A stretch of DNA of 11,007 nucleotides from Dehalococcoidia bacterium (GTDB lineage: Bacteria > Chloroflexota > Dehalococcoidia > UBA3495 > JAAXIE01). A program made the translations under genes and the position numbers. Shown here in pieces: positions 1-5,737 of the stretch (position 1 is the first letter of the stretch; each line of letters opens with the position of its first letter). The stretch covers positions 1 through 11,007 of the forward strand of contig JAAXIE010000058.1 in the NCBI GenBank assembly GCA_012270525.1, in the 5' to 3' direction. The notes under the pieces were generated by a model. That model was not told the DNA's origin. It ran no database searches and saw only the letters and a list, made by a program, of their open reading frames with translations.

Positions 1-510
1 ACCATGGAGCGTCTGGGCCGCCTCTCCCCCGCCTTCAAGACCGAAGGCACGGTGACCCCCGGCAACGCCTCGGGAATCAACGACGGAGCATCGGCGGTCG
101 TCGTCATGTCCGGCAGCCGTGCATCCCAGTTGGGGTTGACGCCGTTGGGCGTGGTGCGGAGCTACGCATCGGCGGGAGTGGAACCCCACATCATGGGCAT
201 CGCCCCCGTGGCCTCCAGCACCAAGGCCTTGGGCAAGGCGGGGCTATCGCTGGATGACATGGACCTGGTGGAACTGAACGAGGCCTTCGCCGCCCAGTCC
301 CTGGCGGCGGGCAAGGTATTGGGTCTGGACTGGGACCGTACCAACGTCAACGGCGGGGCCATCGCTCTGGGTCACCCCCTGGCCGCCAGTGGCACTCGCA
401 TCCTGACCACCCTGCTGTACGAGATGGGTCGTCGCGAGGCCGAACATGGTATGGCGACCCTGTGCATCGGCGGCGGGCAGGGCATCTCGCTGGTCATCGA
501 CAAGCCCTAG
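1..510 (+). CDS. Thiolase (acetyl-CoA acetyltransferase family), C-terminal part
   Basis: This is the C-terminal 169 residues of a thiolase, an enzyme that condenses or cleaves acyl-CoA thioesters (acetoacetyl-CoA synthesis or beta-oxidation). The gene is cut by the left window edge; the ATG at 4 is internal. The sequence shows NEAFAAQ at 277-297, a GHPLAASG motif whose His (373-375) is the usual catalytic base, and CIGGGQG, whose Cys (463-465) is the second catalytic Cys of the family. The acylated nucleophile Cys lies upstream, outside the window. The usual GHPLGASG motif has Ala in place of the second Gly here, a mild change. The family is secure, but degradative and biosynthetic types cannot be separated from this part. 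The gene ends at a TAG, about 105 bases before the next gene. Confidence 0.93.
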   Translation, partial: TMERLGRLSPAFKTEGTVTPGNASGINDGASAVVVMSGSRASQLGLTPLGVVRSYASAGVEPHIMGIAPVASSTKALGKAGLSLDDMDLVELNEAFAAQSLAAGKVLGLDWDRTNVNGGAIALGHPLAASGTRILTTLLYEMGRREAEHGMATLCIGGGQGISLVIDKP

Positions 511-531
511 GGCCGAGCTCAGACCCCGCGG

Positions 532-560
532 TTGACGCTCCTCAGGGCAGCCGATATTCT
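532..560 (+). promoter_or_regulatory. Candidate sigma70-type promoter before the VOC gene
   Basis: TTGACG (532-537, 5/6 to the -35 consensus) is followed after 17 bases by TATTCT (555-560, 4/6 to the -10 consensus, keeping the first T, the A and the last T). It lies in the gap between the thiolase stop and the VOC start, so the VOC gene probably has its own transcript. Seen by eye only. Confidence 0.4.
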
Positions 561-615
561 GCCCCTGGCTACGGTAAACTCACGCTGAACACAAAACATG
601 CAAGGAGGTCGCCCG

Positions 616-990
616 ATGGCATACCGGTTCAACCACCTTCACCTGAAGTCCCCAGACACACGAAAGACGGCCAACTGGTACGTGGAGAACTTCGGGGCCA
701 GGATAGTCTCCGAGGGGCAGAACGCCGAGGGGCAGCCCACCTTCCGCCTCGACCTCCACGGCGTCCCCTTCAACGTAACGCCGATGATCTCCAGCCAGGA
801 CGCCAACCGCCAGACCTTCGGCTTGGAGCACATCGCCGTCGACACCGACACCTTCGAGGAAGACATCGCCCGCATGAAGGCTGGCGGGATCAAAGTCCTG
901 GAGGAGAACATCCTGCCCGACGGCCGTCACATCTGCTTCTTCGAGGGGCCGGAAGGCGTGCAGGTCGAGTTCCTGGAAATCAAGAGCTAG
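616..990 (+). CDS. VOC (glyoxalase/bleomycin-resistance fold) family protein
   Basis: A 124-residue protein with the beta-alpha-beta-beta-beta repeat pattern of the vicinal oxygen chelate superfamily, whose members bind a divalent metal and act as isomerases, dioxygenases, or thiol or drug-binding proteins. The first half opens with FNHLHL (His7/His9), then a helix and WYVENFGA. The second half has LEHIAVDTD (His72), then a helix, and ends with the VEFLEI strand (Glu118). These are the places where metal ligands usually sit. The start is chosen at ATG 616 because AAGGAGGT (602-609) lies 6 bases upstream; an in-frame ATG at 598 would sit before that site and is unlikely. The substrate cannot be told. 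Its stop overlaps the stop of the stranded HAD tail on the other strand (987-989). Confidence 0.88.
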   Translation: MAYRFNHLHLKSPDTRKTANWYVENFGARIVSEGQNAEGQPTFRLDLHGVPFNVTPMISSQDANRQTFGLEHIAVDTDTFEEDIARMKAGGIKVLEENILPDGRHICFFEGPEGVQVEFLEIKS

Positions 991-1091
991 CCTGGGCTGG
1001 CTCGTTGCCCTCTTTGACGGGCGAGGCGTCGCACCCCATCGACGACCTCGCCCAGCGTTTTCACCGTGATGTCGGGGGCCACCTCGACAGA
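987..1091 (-). pseudogene. Stranded C-terminal remnant of the HAD hydrolase gene
   Basis: Read on the minus strand, this stretch continues in frame as about 34 residues. VAPDITVKTLGEVVDGV and the following RRLARQ match the end of the intact HAD protein encoded at 2256-3032, then a different tail, RGQRASPG, runs to a TAG at 989-987. It has no start and cannot make a HAD enzyme. The simplest reading is that this was the original end of the HAD gene, convergent with and just touching the VOC gene, until an island inserted and gave the HAD gene a new end (IAEQGSR). Compared with the intact gene, two codons differ in residue (Glu for Val, Ala for Val) and two differ silently. Confidence 0.72.
1013..1090. 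repeat. Direct repeat, left copy, flanking the nuclease island
   Basis: This aligns without gaps to 2279-2356 (offset 1266) over 78 bases with four differences, at 1068, 1078, 1084 and 1086. The first 55 bases (1013-1067) are identical. Similarity stops at once on both sides. It overlaps the stranded HAD tail. Confidence 0.95.
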
Positions 1092-1120
1092 TAGTGTGTT
1101 AACATGCTCAAGACTAGATC

Positions 1121-2218
1121 ATGGCAGAGAGGCCATACGAGATGGCGATTGAAGATGCCTTGAAGCTGGCGGTCGATCGAATACGCTCAGGGCAACTACA
1201 AAAGGAAGAACAGGTTAAACACTCCGTAATTCTTCCACTACTTCGCGCATTGTCCTGGGACGATGCCGACCCTTCGCAGGTGATACCTGAATACCCAGTG
1301 AACAATGGTTCCGTGGACTATGCCTTATGTAGGCCAACTCGAACGCCGTTTGTGTTTCTGGAAGCAAAACGCCTTGAGAGCATGGACGAATCAGGGGTTG
1401 CGCAGGTTTTTGGTTACGCCGCAAACCGGGGTGTCCCATTCCTTGTATTAACTGACGGCAACATCTGGGACTTTTATCTCAGTATGGCAGATGGTGTTCC
1501 CGCTGATCGCAGATTCTACCGCATTGAGTTGGAGCGTTTGGAGAAGATCGCAGAATACGCTGTGTTTTTTGAGGAATACTTGCGCAAAGACCGCGTCAGT
1601 ATGCACGAGACCCGGCTAGCCGCGGAGCAATTACGAGATGGCGACCGTCAGAAAGAAAAAGCCCGCAATGCTATCCCGGGGGTATGGAGAGCCCTATTGG
1701 CCGCGGGGGATCAATCTCTCTGCAGTCTGTTGGTGGATGCGGTAGAGGGAGAATGCGGAACACAACCGGAACTTGACGACGCCGAGGCCTTCTTGAAAAA
1801 CATGGCTGCCACCACGATTCCAGCCGGTCAGAGAACGGTGAACCCAGCGATCTCAACCTCGCAGGGTGCTGGCGATAGGAGAAGCAAGATCGTTGGATTC
1901 GTGCTTGATGAACAGACCCAGAATGTTGGGAACGGAATCCGCACCTTGGTGGAAGTCATAAGAGAGTTCGACCGTCGCTCTCCCGTATTCATGGAACAGT
2001 TCGCCGAGCGCACGAGAGGCCGGACTCGCAGATTAGTTTCGCGGGATCGAGATCACCTCTATGACCAAGTCTCACTAAGAAAACAAGCTATGGACTTGGG
2101 TAATGGTTGGTGGCTGGGCACAAACCTTAGTACGGAGAGCATAAGAAAGAATATCGGTACAGCCTGCTCTGTCATGGACTTACGTCTCGGTTCCCAGCTA
2201 AAGATTATAGAATCCTAA
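1121..2218 (+). CDS. Stand-alone nuclease with HsdR N-terminal-like (PD-(D/E)xK) domain
   Basis: A 365-residue protein. Residues about 10-155 resemble the N-terminal nuclease domain of type I restriction subunit HsdR: a helical lead-in (EEQVKHSVILPLLRAL), Glu57 in IPEYPV, Asp66 in SVDYAL, the E-A-K triplet Glu81-Lys83 after a strand, and Gln95 in AQVFGYA. These are the expected PD-(D/E)xK catalytic positions. No ATPase or helicase follows. The rest has a charged middle (about 155-250) and a C-terminal part with a GWWLGTN motif (329-335) that I cannot assign. No methyltransferase or specificity gene is nearby. There is no clear ribosome binding site before ATG 1121; ATG 1142, with AGAGAGG 9 bases upstream, could be the true start. 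A/T-richer base use and flanking repeats point to recent gain. It could be a solitary defence or DNA-modification-dependent nuclease, or a homing-like enzyme. Confidence 0.75.
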   Translation: MAERPYEMAIEDALKLAVDRIRSGQLQKEEQVKHSVILPLLRALSWDDADPSQVIPEYPVNNGSVDYALCRPTRTPFVFLEAKRLESMDESGVAQVFGYAANRGVPFLVLTDGNIWDFYLSMADGVPADRRFYRIELERLEKIAEYAVFFEEYLRKDRVSMHETRLAAEQLRDGDRQKEKARNAIPGVWRALLAAGDQSLCSLLVDAVEGECGTQPELDDAEAFLKNMAATTIPAGQRTVNPAISTSQGAGDRRSKIVGFVLDEQTQNVGNGIRTLVEVIREFDRRSPVFMEQFAERTRGRTRRLVSRDRDHLYDQVSLRKQAMDLGNGWWLGTNLSTESIRKNIGTACSVMDLRLGSQLKIIES

Positions 2219-2252
2219 CCGTCATGAACGGAATCGCGAGGCAACGCAATAG

Positions 2253-2268
2253 GGGTTAGCGCGAACCC
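2253..2268. other. Small hairpin at the end of the HAD gene
   Basis: GGGTT (2253-2257) and AACCC (2264-2268) pair around a 6-base loop, spanning the HAD stop codon between the convergent nuclease and HAD genes. There is no run of T on either side, so it is a weak terminator candidate at best. Confidence 0.25.
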
Positions 2269-3032
2269 TGTTCAGCAATTTGACGGGCGAGGCGTCGCAC
2301 CCCATCGACGACCTCGCCCAGCGTTTTCACCGTAATGTCGGGGACCACCACAACAGGCTCGCGACGGTCGTCATGGGTCTCGATCCAGATGGTGAGCAGG
2401 CCTGCATCCTTGGCCCCCAGCACATCGTTGCGCAGGTGGTCTCCCACGTGGACAGTCTCCTCGGCTTCGGCCCCCAGTTCGTGCAGTGTGCGCTGGAACA
2501 TGGGCACCGATGGCTTGGCCAGCAGCATCTCGTCGGAAAAGGCCATGATGTCGAAATAGCTCCCCAAGCCCTTCTCCGCCAGAAAACTGCGGAAGGCGTA
2601 CCCTGGGGTCATGCCTGTGTTTGAGATCAGTCCCACCCTGTAGCCGTCGGCCTTCACCTGTGACAGCACTGCGGCTGCGTCCTCGTGCACCCGGGGAGGA
2701 TAGACATAGAAGGAATCGCAGTAGGCCGTGGTGATTTCGGCGACGCTCTCCTGGGGCAGGCTCTCCAGCAGACCCTCCTCGATATGCTCGATGAAAAACG
2801 CGACCTGCTGGTCGAAAGAAACGTCCTTCTCCTCTTCACGTATGGCGTGACAGGTCCTGTAGCAGGCGCGGTAGGCCTCGCGCACCTGTTCCGGATCGAT
2901 CTCACGGCCAGCCTTGGCCAGGGCCGCGACCGCTCCGTCGAGACGCACCTGCATCCGCGCCCTGCCTTGCTCCTGGGTATCCATGAGCAGCGTCTGCCAC
3001 AGGTCGAAGGTGACTGCGGTAATCCTGGCCAA
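2256..3032 (-). CDS. HAD-superfamily hydrolase (haloacid dehalogenase/phosphatase-like)
   Basis: A 258-residue HAD hydrolase with all four motifs: I, FDLWQTL with nucleophile Asp10 (the usual second Asp is Trp12, as in many 'DLWxTL' members); II, LISNTG with Ser137; III, Lys173 in AKPSVPMF; IV, GDHLRND with Asp198 and Asp203. A helical cap lies between motifs I and II (about 20-110). Such enzymes hydrolyse phosphate esters or, less often, carbon-halogen bonds; Trp for the second Asp leaves the class open. The start is TTG (3030-3032) with an AGGTAGG-like site just upstream (about 3035-3043 on the other strand). The last 78 coding-strand bases before IAEQGSR belong to the right copy of the island repeat, so the final residues appear to be supplied by the island. 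Confidence 0.9.
   Translation of the reverse strand: MARITAVTFDLWQTLLMDTQEQGRARMQVRLDGAVAALAKAGREIDPEQVREAYRACYRTCHAIREEEKDVSFDQQVAFFIEHIEEGLLESLPQESVAEITTAYCDSFYVYPPRVHEDAAAVLSQVKADGYRVGLISNTGMTPGYAFRSFLAEKGLGSYFDIMAFSDEMLLAKPSVPMFQRTLHELGAEAEETVHVGDHLRNDVLGAKDAGLLTIWIETHDDRREPVVVVPDITVKTLGEVVDGVRRLARQIAEQGSR
2279..2356. repeat. Direct repeat, right copy, within the HAD gene 3' end
   Basis: This is the partner of 1013-1090, 74 of 78 bases identical. On the minus strand it encodes the end of the HAD protein, from the V-V-V-V-P stretch through R-R-L-A-R-Q. It joins the island at 2278. Confidence 0.95.
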
Positions 3033-3169
3033 GCCCTACCTCTATCCGAAATCCGTGTCCCAGCGGAAGTCACGCCTATTCTACAACGCCCCAAAGCAAC
3101 TTTGTGACGGCAGGTATAGCCCTGCTCCGTGGTCCGCTCCATCCCCACGCGATCAGGTTGCCATGCAGG

Positions 3170-3175
3170 TATAAT
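3170..3175 (+). promoter_or_regulatory. Candidate -10 element for the amidohydrolase gene
   Basis: An exact TATAAT lies 35 bases before the TTG start at 3210, in the 177-base gap between the divergent HAD and amidohydrolase genes. No convincing -35 hexamer is found 16-18 bases upstream, so an activator or another contact may be needed. The sequence GCAGGTATA, which leads into it, also occurs 55 bases upstream (3110-3118). Confidence 0.4.
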
Positions 3176-3209
3176 GGCGTTCCAACGCCTGTGTCGAAGG
3201 AGGAAGGAA

Positions 3210-4727
3210 TTGGCGCAACAGGGGCGTTCCTCCCTGGTCCGCGGAAAGCAGGTCATCGTTCGCGCTGGGGCAGACAACGAATCGAGCCAGGTGATACTCG
3301 ACGGCGCTGTGTTCCAGCGCGACGGTATTATCGAGGACGTTGGCGACTACTCCGCCCTGAGGGCAAGGCACCAGGCCGACGAGGAGCTTGGCGGCCCCAA
3401 CTTCCTCGTCACTCCGGGCTTGGTCAACGCGCATCACCACGGCAGGGGCATCACCACAATCCAGATGGGCACACCCGACGACTCGCTGGAAGCCTGGATC
3501 GTCAACGGCTGGTCCCGCAGGCCAGTCGACAACTACATGATGACCCTCTACACCGCCCTCCAGATGCTGGAGTCGGGTACCACCACCGTGATGTACAACC
3601 ACACCCAGACCCCAGTGGCCACCGTGGAATCGGACATCGATGAGGTGCTGCGTGCCTTCAACGATGCGGGCATGCGGGTCGCCTTCTCGGTCTACCACCG
3701 CACCCAGAACCGGGTGGTCTACGGCGACGACAGGGCCTTTGTCGACTCACTGCCCAGAGATTTGGGTGAGCGGGTGTGGCGACACATAGGAGCGGGCACT
3801 CTCACCGACGACGAATACTTCGGCCTGTTCCAACGGGTCTACGACAGGTACGGCACCGACCCCCAGAGCCGCATACGCGTTCTCCTCAGCCCGTCCAACG
3901 TGCACTGGACCAGCGACGATTTCCTGCAGCGCACCAAGGAATGGGCCCAGCGTTACCAGACGGGCATCCACCTCCACCTGGTGGAGTCCTACTACCAGCG
4001 TCACTACGGCACCCGCCACTGGGGCAAGACGCCACTGGCCCACCTGGACGACCTGGGGTTCCTCGGCCCCGAGGTCTCCTACGCCCATGGTGTGTGGCTC
4101 ACCGAACCCAACCTGCGCCTGCTGGCCGACCACGGGGGTACCGTCTGTCACAACGCCAGTTCCAACCTGCGTCTGAAGAACGGCATCGCTCCGGTGAACC
4201 AGATGCTGCAACACGGCGTAAACGTGGCCATCGGTACCGACAGCGATGGCATCAACGACGACGACGACATGGTGCAGGAGATGCGCTTGGTGTCCAAGCT
4301 GCACCGGCAGCCGGGCATCGGGGCCCCCGCACTGCCATCGGCCCAGGTGCTCAAGATGGCCACGGTCAACGGCTCTTCCCCCACCTTCTTTGAAGGGCAG
4401 GTGGGCACGCTGGAAGTCGGCAAACGGGCCGACATGGTGCTGACCGACCTGTCCCACATCGAGGACCCCTACATGCACCCCGACGTCAGTCCCATCGACG
4501 CCTTCATGCACCGCGGCAAGGCCCGGTACGTGGACACGGTGATCATCGACGGCGAGGTGGTGCTGCAAGATGGTAGGTCCACCAAGGTCAACCAGTCCGA
4601 CCTGGTCGCCCAGATCAGGGAGAGCCTGTCCGCACCGCTGCCGGAGCGCGTGCTGGAAACAGAGCGCATGGTGCGGGAGCTTCTCCCCCACGTCCAAGCC
4701 TTCTATGCCGACTGGACCCAGGAATAG
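3210..4727 (+). CDS. Amidohydrolase-superfamily enzyme (ATZ/TRZ-chlorohydrolase/deaminase type)
   Basis: A 505-residue metal-dependent hydrolase of the branch that includes cytosine/guanine deaminase-like enzymes and atrazine/triazine hydrolases. Visible ligands are the HxH of PGLVNAHHHGRG (His75, His77), His254 with Glu259 in GIHLHLVES, His293 in SYAHGVWL and Asp344 in IGTDSDG, followed by an acidic run and QEMRL; HNASSNLRLK (314-323) is also typical. This pattern suggests a mononuclear metal centre with an acid/base Glu. The start is set at TTG 3210 because AAGGAGG (3197-3203) sits 6 bases upstream; in-frame ATG 3174 and GTG 3129 lie before that site, and the extra residues they add look non-native. 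The substrate is unknown. It is followed 24 bases later by the small selenoprotein gene, probably on the same transcript. Confidence 0.9.
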   Translation: MAQQGRSSLVRGKQVIVRAGADNESSQVILDGAVFQRDGIIEDVGDYSALRARHQADEELGGPNFLVTPGLVNAHHHGRGITTIQMGTPDDSLEAWIVNGWSRRPVDNYMMTLYTALQMLESGTTTVMYNHTQTPVATVESDIDEVLRAFNDAGMRVAFSVYHRTQNRVVYGDDRAFVDSLPRDLGERVWRHIGAGTLTDDEYFGLFQRVYDRYGTDPQSRIRVLLSPSNVHWTSDDFLQRTKEWAQRYQTGIHLHLVESYYQRHYGTRHWGKTPLAHLDDLGFLGPEVSYAHGVWLTEPNLRLLADHGGTVCHNASSNLRLKNGIAPVNQMLQHGVNVAIGTDSDGINDDDDMVQEMRLVSKLHRQPGIGAPALPSAQVLKMATVNGSSPTFFEGQVGTLEVGKRADMVLTDLSHIEDPYMHPDVSPIDAFMHRGKARYVDTVIIDGEVVLQDGRSTKVNQSDLVAQIRESLSAPLPERVLETERMVRELLPHVQAFYADWTQE

Positions 4728-4751
4728 TCAGGCTTCCTCAAGGAGCGCACG

Positions 4752-5030
4752 ATGCGGGTGACCATCAGCGACCAAGCCAGGTACCACCTCCTGGACAAGG
4801 GAGGCAGTGTCGCCCTCGACCTCGTCTTCGGGACCGGGTGAGCCACCCGCCCGAGGGTGTCCGTGGACACCTACCTGCAGCGCAAAGACACATCCAACTA
4901 CCAGTTGGTAGAAGGAGAGGGCGTGCAGGTGTTGGTCTCGCCTCTGTTGGCCGAGCAAGCCAGTTGGATACACCTCGACCTGCAGAAGTTCCTCTTCTGG
5001 AAGAGCCTCGCCGTATACGCGGAAGCGTAA
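4752..5030 (+). CDS. Probable small selenoprotein (HesB-like / CC-Se-motif-like) with in-frame UGA
   Basis: A 92-codon frame from ATG 4752 to TAA 5030 is interrupted only by TGA at codon 30 (4839-4841). AAGGAG (4740-4745) lies 6 bases before the ATG. The 29 residues before the TGA (MRVTISDQARYHLLDKGGSV, then ALDLVFGTG) and the 62 after it form one protein. The later part has a GVQVLVSPLL segment like HesB/IscA proteins and ends with a IHLDLQKFLFWKSL pattern that I recall from the small 'CC/Se motif' (seleno)protein family, in which Sec or Cys sits at this place after an N-terminal strand. The protein has no Cys, so Sec30 would be its only redox residue. A SECIS-like hairpin follows the UGA. 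The function of the family is not known; a redox or Fe-S-related role is inference. The alternative is a nonsense-mutated gene or a sequencing error. It is 24 bases downstream of the amidohydrolase. Confidence 0.75.
4855..4872 (+). promoter_or_regulatory. Candidate bacterial SECIS element
   Basis: GGTGTC (4856-4861) and GACACC (4866-4871) form a perfect 6-bp stem around the 4-base loop CGTG, extendable by a G-U pair at 4855/4872. The loop begins 20 bases after the UGA codon. It has a G in its first two positions followed by U, as the bacterial SECIS pattern recognised by SelB requires, and it lies inside the coding region, as in bacteria. A weaker competing stem (CACCC 4844-4848 with GGGTG 4855-4859) is possible. 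Confidence 0.62.
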
Positions 5031-5076
5031 CGCAACCGGTCGGTGTACTCCCGGCGCCATGCCGGTGTAATCAGGC

Positions 5077-5105
5077 TTGACCCTCGAACAGCCCTCAAAT
5101 ACACT
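5077..5105 (+). promoter_or_regulatory. Candidate promoter for apt, placed almost at the start codon
   Basis: TTGACC (5077-5082, 5/6) and TACACT (5100-5105, 4/6 with the key first, second and last bases) are 17 bases apart. A start of transcription about 7 bases downstream of the -10 would fall near 5112, only some 4 bases before ATG 5116, giving a nearly leaderless message. A short hairpin (CCGGC 5051-5055 / GCCGG 5061-5065) lies just upstream, without a T-run. Confidence 0.4.
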
Positions 5106-5115
5106 CGCAGGCGCG

Positions 5116-5628
5116 ATGGACCTCAAGGACTACATCCGGGACGTGCCCGATTTCCCCAGTCCGGGGATCCTTTTTCGCGACATCACGCCCCTGCTGTCGG
5201 ACCAAGCCGCCTTCCGTCATGCCATCGACCTGATTGCGGAACGGTACGAAGACCGGGGGATCGATACCGTGGTAGCCATCGATGCCAGAGGGTTCCTGTT
5301 CGGAGCCCCGTTGGCTTATCGCTTGGGCAAAGGCTTGGTCCCCGTGCGAAAACAGGGCAAGCTGCCCTACCATTCGCTGCAGGTCGGCTACTCGCTGGAG
5401 TACGGCGAGAACGTGGTGGAGATGCACCGCGACGCCTTGGCCCCAGGCCAGACCGCCCTGGTGGTGGACGACCTGCTGGCTACCGGGGGTACAATCCGGG
5501 CTGCAGCCCAACTGGTGGAACAGGTCGGGGGCAGGGTTGAAAGCATCGCCGCGGTCATCGAACTGGTCGACCTGAACGGGCGCGAGAAACTGCAGGGCTA
5601 CGACGTGTTCGCCCTGATGCAATACTAG
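5116..5628 (+). CDS. apt: Adenine phosphoribosyltransferase
   Basis: A 170-residue cytosolic enzyme of purine salvage that joins adenine to PRPP to give AMP and pyrophosphate. The sequence shows the typical opening MDLKDYIRDVPDFPSPGILF with RDITPLL, then AIDARGFLFGAPLAYRLG, the VPVRKQGKLPY loop with SLEYG, and the PRPP-binding loop VVDDLLATGGT. The length matches the family. ATG 5116 is chosen because homologues begin with this MDLKDYI-type stretch; an in-frame TTG at 5077 would add 13 unrelated residues and coincides with the proposed -35 element. No good ribosome binding site precedes the ATG, in keeping with the promoter lying right against it. The stop is embedded in a 16-base tandem duplication. 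Confidence 0.95.
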   Translation: MDLKDYIRDVPDFPSPGILFRDITPLLSDQAAFRHAIDLIAERYEDRGIDTVVAIDARGFLFGAPLAYRLGKGLVPVRKQGKLPYHSLQVGYSLEYGENVVEMHRDALAPGQTALVVDDLLATGGTIRAAAQLVEQVGGRVESIAAVIELVDLNGREKLQGYDVFALMQY

Positions 5629-5644
5629 CCTGATGCAATACTGG
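5613..5644. repeat. 16-bp tandem duplication at the apt stop
   Basis: Two adjacent 16-base units, 5613-5628 and 5629-5644, match at 15 of 16 positions. The first encodes the last residues of apt (LMQY) and its stop; the second is a non-coding spare that creates a spurious ATG at 5633. Confidence 0.9.
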
Positions 5645-5737
5645 GCGGAAGCAGCACCAGGCACTGGAACCTGCGCAACCTGCCGACGGCCGGTTCCCAG
5701 CGATAAGCGGTTCTCATCTGTTGCCAAGGAGAGGGAC

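Larger units (their letters stand above)
1013..2356. mobile_element. Putative insertion island carrying one nuclease gene, bounded by 78-bp direct repeats
   Basis: The segment between the repeats (1091-2278, about 1.19 kb) holds a single gene and differs in base use from its surroundings: the row 1441-1500 has 27 G/C of 60, against 43 of 60 at 4021-4080. The right repeat is the end of the working HAD gene and the left repeat is a spare HAD end, so the insertion kept the target gene intact, as with integrative elements that enter the 3' end of a gene or insertions with long target duplication. No integrase, transposase or obvious terminal inverted repeat is visible, so the mechanism is unknown. 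Alternatives are a single crossover with a foreign fragment carrying a diverged HAD end, or a local duplication followed by gain of the nuclease gene. Confidence 0.65.

Noticed and set aside
462..1094. Plus-strand open frame of 210 codons across the thiolase end, VOC gene and repeat
   Set aside because: It runs across two real genes in another frame and its composition is Arg/Pro-rich, as expected of a high-G+C shadow.
1013..2356. Classical insertion sequence or transposon
   Set aside because: No transposase, no terminal inverted repeats, and the repeat is far longer than a usual target-site duplication.
3747..4697. Minus-strand open frame of 316 codons opposite the amidohydrolase
   Set aside because: Its translation is rich in V, G, H and Q with no family pattern, while the plus strand carries complete amidohydrolase motifs.
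4752..4841. Reading the TGA as a true stop, giving a 29-residue peptide or a dead gene
   Set aside because: The frame after TGA stays open for 62 codons with family-like sequence, the hairpin is at the right place, and no other damage is visible. Kept only as the alternative.
5051..5065. Hairpin CCGGC/GCCGG before apt as an intrinsic terminator
   Set aside because: The stem is only 5 bp and no T-run follows.
4728..5126. Minus-strand open frame of 132 codons across the selenoprotein region
   Set aside because: No recognisable domain and no good start site. The plus strand has a ribosome binding site, a coherent protein on both sides of the TGA, and a stop that fits a small protein family.
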